From: Spisula solida
Lineage: Eukaryota; Mollusca; Bivalvia; Venerida; Mactridae
Direction of reading: 5' to 3'
DNA: 64,000 nucleotides
Assembly (NCBI GenBank): GCA_947247005.1
Contig: OX365962.1
Span: forward strand, 4,251,201-4,315,200
The number at the start of each line of letters is the position of its first letter. The stretch's first letter is position 1. The notes beneath the pieces are model-generated. The model was not told the DNA's origin. It did not search any database and saw only the letters and a program-made list of their open reading frames with translations. This document shows, one piece after another, positions 49,601 through 55,600 of this stretch. The position numbers and the translations under genes were made by a program.

Positions 49601-52600
49601 TTAATTATAATGAAAGGAGACTATGTTCTAACCCACATATTTATTACTTTGTACTTCAATAACCAAACTTTATTCAAAACCTATGCCAGAATAAGAACAA
49701 TAGAGAGGAAATATCAATGTTTAGCTATTTTTCACATATTGACCTTGAAATGACCTTGACCTCAAATTGGTCTAAGGTGTATGTCCATTTGATGAATTTA
49801 ATCAAATTAATAATATCCATGCAAATATGAGTCACTACATACGTAAACAAACTAATCACATAAGGCCATAATATGCCGGGGATTTTCGTATGAATGCCAT
49901 CTCTGAAAGCATAGAATGACTTTTTTTCAAAAATGATACATTTTGAATTAATCAAATGTCTCAGCATTAGAGAATATTAACTTATCAACACAACTATCAT
50001 TTTAACAACCTAAATTTAATTCAAAACGCATGTTATATTAAGAAAAATAGAGAGTTTTACTTTTTTCAGCTATTTTGGTCACTTTGACCTTGAAATGACC
50101 TTGACATTGACCTCACATTTGTCTTAGGTGTATGTCCATTTGATGCATATAACCATATGAATAATATAAATGTAAATATAAGACACTATATACATTAACA
50201 AAAAAATCACACCAGATCACAGAATGCCAGGGGTCTTCGTAAGATTGCCATTTCGGCCAACATGCATTTGCATAAAATGGCTGTTTTGACAATATTTTTA
50301 CATTTTGAATCAAACAAATGGGCTATTATGACAGAATATGTACTAACAAACATAACTATCATTTTTATAACCAAATTGAATTGAAAACACATGCTATACA
50401 AAGAAAAATATAGTGCAAATATTCATTTTTAGCTATTTCTCTGACTTTGACCTTACACTGACCTTGACCTTGACCTCAAACTGGTCCGTGTTGTATGTAC
50501 TTTTGATGCACATTATCAAAAGAACAATATCCATGCAAATATATGGCAATACATATATAAACAAAAACTCCACACTAGAAAATAGGTTACCGGGTAGTTT
50601 CGTAAATTTCTTGGATAGCAAGAGTTGTTGCCCCTGTTAAAAAAATCTGCACCACTTTCAGATCTGGCATCCACTTTTTTCTAAAGCCTGAATGTCTATA
50701 TTATTCGAAAATACCAACAGACTTTTTCTACCAGATGGGGTAAATGAAAATTGAAATTCTCGTCACCAGCTCCTAGACTAATTGACAAATCGATTAATTA
50801 GTGACAACACTGGGTATGTACATCAACTATTTATCTGAGACGCCATAAATGTTATTTTTTCTGATTGGCGGTACGAGATGCCAATGACCATTTAAATTGA
50901 CGCCAGATATGTACGGTACTTTCTGATTGGCTGTGCAAGAATGCATTGACCAAAGAAATGACTTGTTACAAATAGTGCAGATCTATATTCTGATAATAGT
51001 GAGACGACATAAATAAATGTTAGATATTTTCGTAATCCAAGTTATCCAAATTATAAGTCATATAGAAAGACAAGATTTGAAATACTCACAATCAGAGGCC
51101 AAAAACGCATCGGTTAAACCTGAAATGGAAAACATGTTTTAATTGTTTTTATTGTTCTTACAACTCCAATGTGACTTCTGTACGTCAATAAGATTGGGTT
51201 GGTATTAAAAAACATCTAAGGGGAAATATTTCCTATTGTGACTTAAGTTAAAAATTTGTACTTCGCGTATTGTCCACAAATTGAAGTTTAATTAACTCGT
51301 GTTTTCTTAGTGATTATTGCAGCTCTTTACATATGTTTAGAACATAAATAATGCAACCATGATAATCTTGATGTCCATGTACAGGGTGTCCCAAAAAAAC
51401 GGGGACCTAGGCTAAACATTCGTAACTTTTTCTCTTTTATTAATAACACATTGTCAATATGACAAAACATTAAGGGATGAATACAGTTCAAAATACCAAC
51501 ATAATAATTGTAATTATTTCGTCCTAAAATCCAGAGTTATCTCCCATGTTTTCAATCAAGTATTTCAGTATACATGTATTAGCATACAGTGAATATGGAA
51601 TGTCAGTGTGGTCATAAACAGATTTATATGTTGACTGCAAATGTCATCTCATGTGTCTCATAGTCAAGGATAATGGATCTGCATACCCTTGTTCATCATG
51701 TATGGCAAACAGATTCACTATAGGGCCCATCTACGAGCTATATTTAGGCCAATGGCCCTTAGGTATGAGGTCAAATGTCCGTACATTCTTGCGAATATAT
51801 CATGATTTCGCTGTTGATGTGTTGTAATAAGTGGTTTCTGCTTTCTTATAAATGCTGACTCACTAAATGACTCTGATATACATCTATGAACTTTTGATTT
51901 TGATATAAGTTCAAATTATTACCTTATGCTTCTTACTAAGCTTTCTTGTTGATTGTTCTCAATAGTAATAAATTAAATTTATATTTTGCTTCTTTGGTGA
52001 TTGTTAATGAATATTTTTAAGTTCCCTTTTTTAGTAAACTCACCACTTTCTCACCGCTTTCATTATTTTATTGCAAAGTTGTTCAATTTTCACTAGATTT
52101 TCATCACCCTGTGACTTTAAAAATTTGTTTTCTCAAAATGAACACTCATACAACAATGTCTTATCAAATGATGACATTTTCCAGGAAATTCAGCAAAAAA
52201 AAACAGGAAATGACGTCATTGGTAAAATGATGATGTCACTTCCTGTTTCAAAGCAAAACATATTAATTACTACTTATTTTAAAAGAAGAGATCCCTTTTA
52301 CATGCTCTCACAAAAGAACAGTCCAGTTCATTGAAAATCAAAAAAGTTATAAGGGTTTTATGTAGGTCCCCGTTTTTTTGGGACACCCTGTATATCCGTC
52401 TACTTAAGGATTTTTTACATGAAATTGTTTCAACGAAGATGCTTTGTAAACACCAGCCCATGAGATCGTGTTCTTTGCGAAATTGATAAATTGTTTATAC
52501 AGATTTATCAGAAGCTTTCTGAAGCTGGTGCCATTACCACACAGAAAAAGAAACGTAACGTCAGCGATGCCTGGTAAAAAAATGCATTACGTCATTATGA

Positions 52601-55600
52601 CGTTATAATAGGTGCGTGAAGTTGGCAAACCAAACAGCAATCGACATTCAGCAGAACATTCAGATTTGAACGCTCTGTCGGCAGAACAATCTAGCACGAC
52701 ATTCAGCAGAACATTCAAAAATCGAATGCTCTGCTGGCAGAACAATCCAGCACAACATACAGCAGAACATTCAAAAATCGGGTTTGAATGTTCTGCTGAA
52801 TGATGTGCTGGATTGTCGTGCCAGCACAGCATTCGATTTTGAACGTTTGTTTTTGAATGTTCTGCTGAATGATGTGCTGGATTGTCGTGACAGCACAGCA
52901 TTCGATTTTGAACGTTTGTTTTTAAATGTTCTGCTGAATGATGTGCTGGATTGTCGTACCAGCACACCATTCGATTTGAACGTTTGTTTTTGAATGTTCT
53001 GCTGAATGTGCTGGATTGTCGTGCCAGCACAGCATTCGATTTTGAACGTTTGTTTTTGAATGTTCTGCTGAATGATGTGCTGGATTGTCGTGCCAGCACA
53101 GCATACGATTTTGAACGTTTGTTTTTGAATGTTCTGCTGAATGATGTGCTGGATTGTCGTGCCAGCAGAGCATTCGATTTTTGAACGTTTGGTTTTGAAT
53201 GTTCTGCTCAATGATGTGCTGGATTGTCGTGCCAGCACAGCATTCGATTTTGAACGTTTGTTTTTTAATGTTCTGCTGAATAATGTGCTGGATTGTCGTG
53301 CCAGCAGAATTCTATTTTGAACGTTTATTTTTGAATGATCTGCTGAATGATGTGCTGGATTGTCGTGCCAGCACAGCATTCGATTTTTGAATGTTCTGCT
53401 GTAGGTTGTGCTGAATTGTTCTGCCAGCAGAGCATTCGATTTTTGAACGTTTGTTTTTTAATGATCTGCTGAATGATGTGCTGGATTGTCGTGCCAGTAG
53501 AGCATTCTATTTTGAACGTTTATTTTTTAATGATCTGCTGAATGATTTGCTGGATTGTCGTGCCAGCAGAGCATTCGATTTTTGAATGTCCTGCTGAATG
53601 ATGTGCTGGATTGTCGTGCCAGCTCAGCATTCGATTTTGAACGTTTATTTTTGAATGATCTGCTGAATGATGTGCTGGATTGTCGTGCCAGCACAGCATT
53701 CGATTTTTGAATGTTCTGCTGAATGTCGTGCTAGATTGTTCTGCCGGCAGAGCATTCAAATCTGAATGTTCTGCTGAATGTCGATTGCTGTTTGGTTTGC
53801 CAACTTCGCCCACCTCGTTATAATTAATTTCAACGTTATTTTTTCCAACTAAACCAATTTCTGTGCCATTTTAAGAGAAATTGAAGCATATAATAAACCG
53901 ACAAATTGCTGATTTGTGTGAAAGATCAAATTTTATTTCACTTGTAATCACAAAGGAAATGATATTCAATTTTCTGTTATCACTCGGTGAAATCAAATTC
54001 GATATTGCACGAAACAACACATATCCTCTTTTGAATACCGGTATCATGTACTTGCCACAGGTAACTGTATCATTAATAAACAGTACTTAAAAAAATAATT
54101 TAAAAAAATTGTTTTTGTTAAATTTAGAATTCTTATACAAGGTGTATTTCCCGAAGAAGTGATCGTACAGTCACTGGGTATATTTTGTTTTTTTCATAAT
54201 TTAAAGCATTTACGGCATTAATCATCTATTTAAAGCTGTGGGTGATCAAAAACATCTTTGTGAATCGAAAGCATTCGAAAACATGCTTAAATTTACCTTC
54301 ATTTAAATATGCCAACGATTCGTTTTTCGGCTTACACGTATACATTCACTGAATTGAACATGTGTCAACCAGGTAAATCTGTTCCAACTTTTTCGTTCTT
54401 TAATTTTACTGCATTATTATGTTTCTACACAACGTAAATTCGACATATGTTGGTGATTTCCTCAATATTTCCGTTTTTTTGTTTTTATTGAGTCCACCAT
54501 AGTGACCGGGTGGACACCGTGATACGTATTTATGGCATAACTGTTTAACTACTTGACCAATTTCGATGGGATTTCGCATGAAAGTAGTTATAGTCATGTT
54601 TTTTACGAATATAATTACTTTATGTAGATATCGAAAGCCAATTCTTGTTTTTGATACCTGGTCAATGCATGGAAATACACCTTGTATAAGAATTCTAAAT
54701 TTAACAAAAACAAAATTTTTAGGTACTGTTTTTTAATGATACAGTTACCTGTGGTACTGGCCCCGTTTACAAATAATTAATTTCCAGGATCAGGCTGAAG
54801 CTCAATGCTTATCTTATTTTATATACAGATTTCATAACTCAACAAATACCTTAAAATAACTCAGAATACAGCTTCAGTCTGGTCATGAACATCGAGTCCT
54901 TTTGTCCAACAGGCAAGTTTATATTTCACTTGAGTGTTGCTTTGTTGGTAGTCCTTGTGTTGTGTGATCGTTCATGTGATTCATTCTTGTCCGCTGGCTC
55001 CTGCCCTGAATATGTTTGACTGACTGATTCAGGAAGCTGTCTGAGTGGGCTGTCTGAGTGGGCTGTCTGAGTGGGCTTTCTGAGTGTGCTGTCTGAGTGG
55101 GCTTTCTGAGTGTGCTGTCTGAGTGGGCTGTCTGAGTGGGCTTTCTGAGTGGGCTTTCTGGGTGGGCTGTCTGGGTGGGCTGTCTGAGTGGACTGTCTGA
55201 GTGGGCTGTCTGAGTGGGCTGTCTGAGTGGGCTGTCTGAGTAGGCTGTCTGAGTGGGCTTTCTGAGTGGGCTGTCTGAGTAGGCTGTCTGAGTGGGCTGT
55301 CTGAGTGGGCTGTCTGAGTGGGCTGTCTGAGTGGGCTTTCTGAGTGGGCTGTCTGAGTAGGCTGTCTGAGTGGGCTGTCTGAGTGGGCTGTCTGAGTGGG
55401 CTGTCTGAGTGGGCTGTCTGAGTAGGCTGTCTGAGTGGGCTTTCTGAGTGGGCTGTCTGAGTGGGCTGTCTGAGTGGGCTGTCTGAGTGGGCTGTCTGAG
55501 TGGGCTGTCTGAGTGGGCTGAGTGAGTTCACAATATTTTGCTTTGATTTGTCCAAATGACATGATAGTTTCTAAACCCAGATGACCAGCAATCAAGCTTT

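Noticed and set aside
52587..53379. 170- and 202-codon minus-strand ORFs
   Set aside because: They lie entirely in the 70-bp repeats of the foldback element.
54926..55595. 188- and 209-codon Ser/Gln/Thr-rich ORFs
   Set aside because: Translation of the 13-bp minisatellite, open in all three minus-strand frames.
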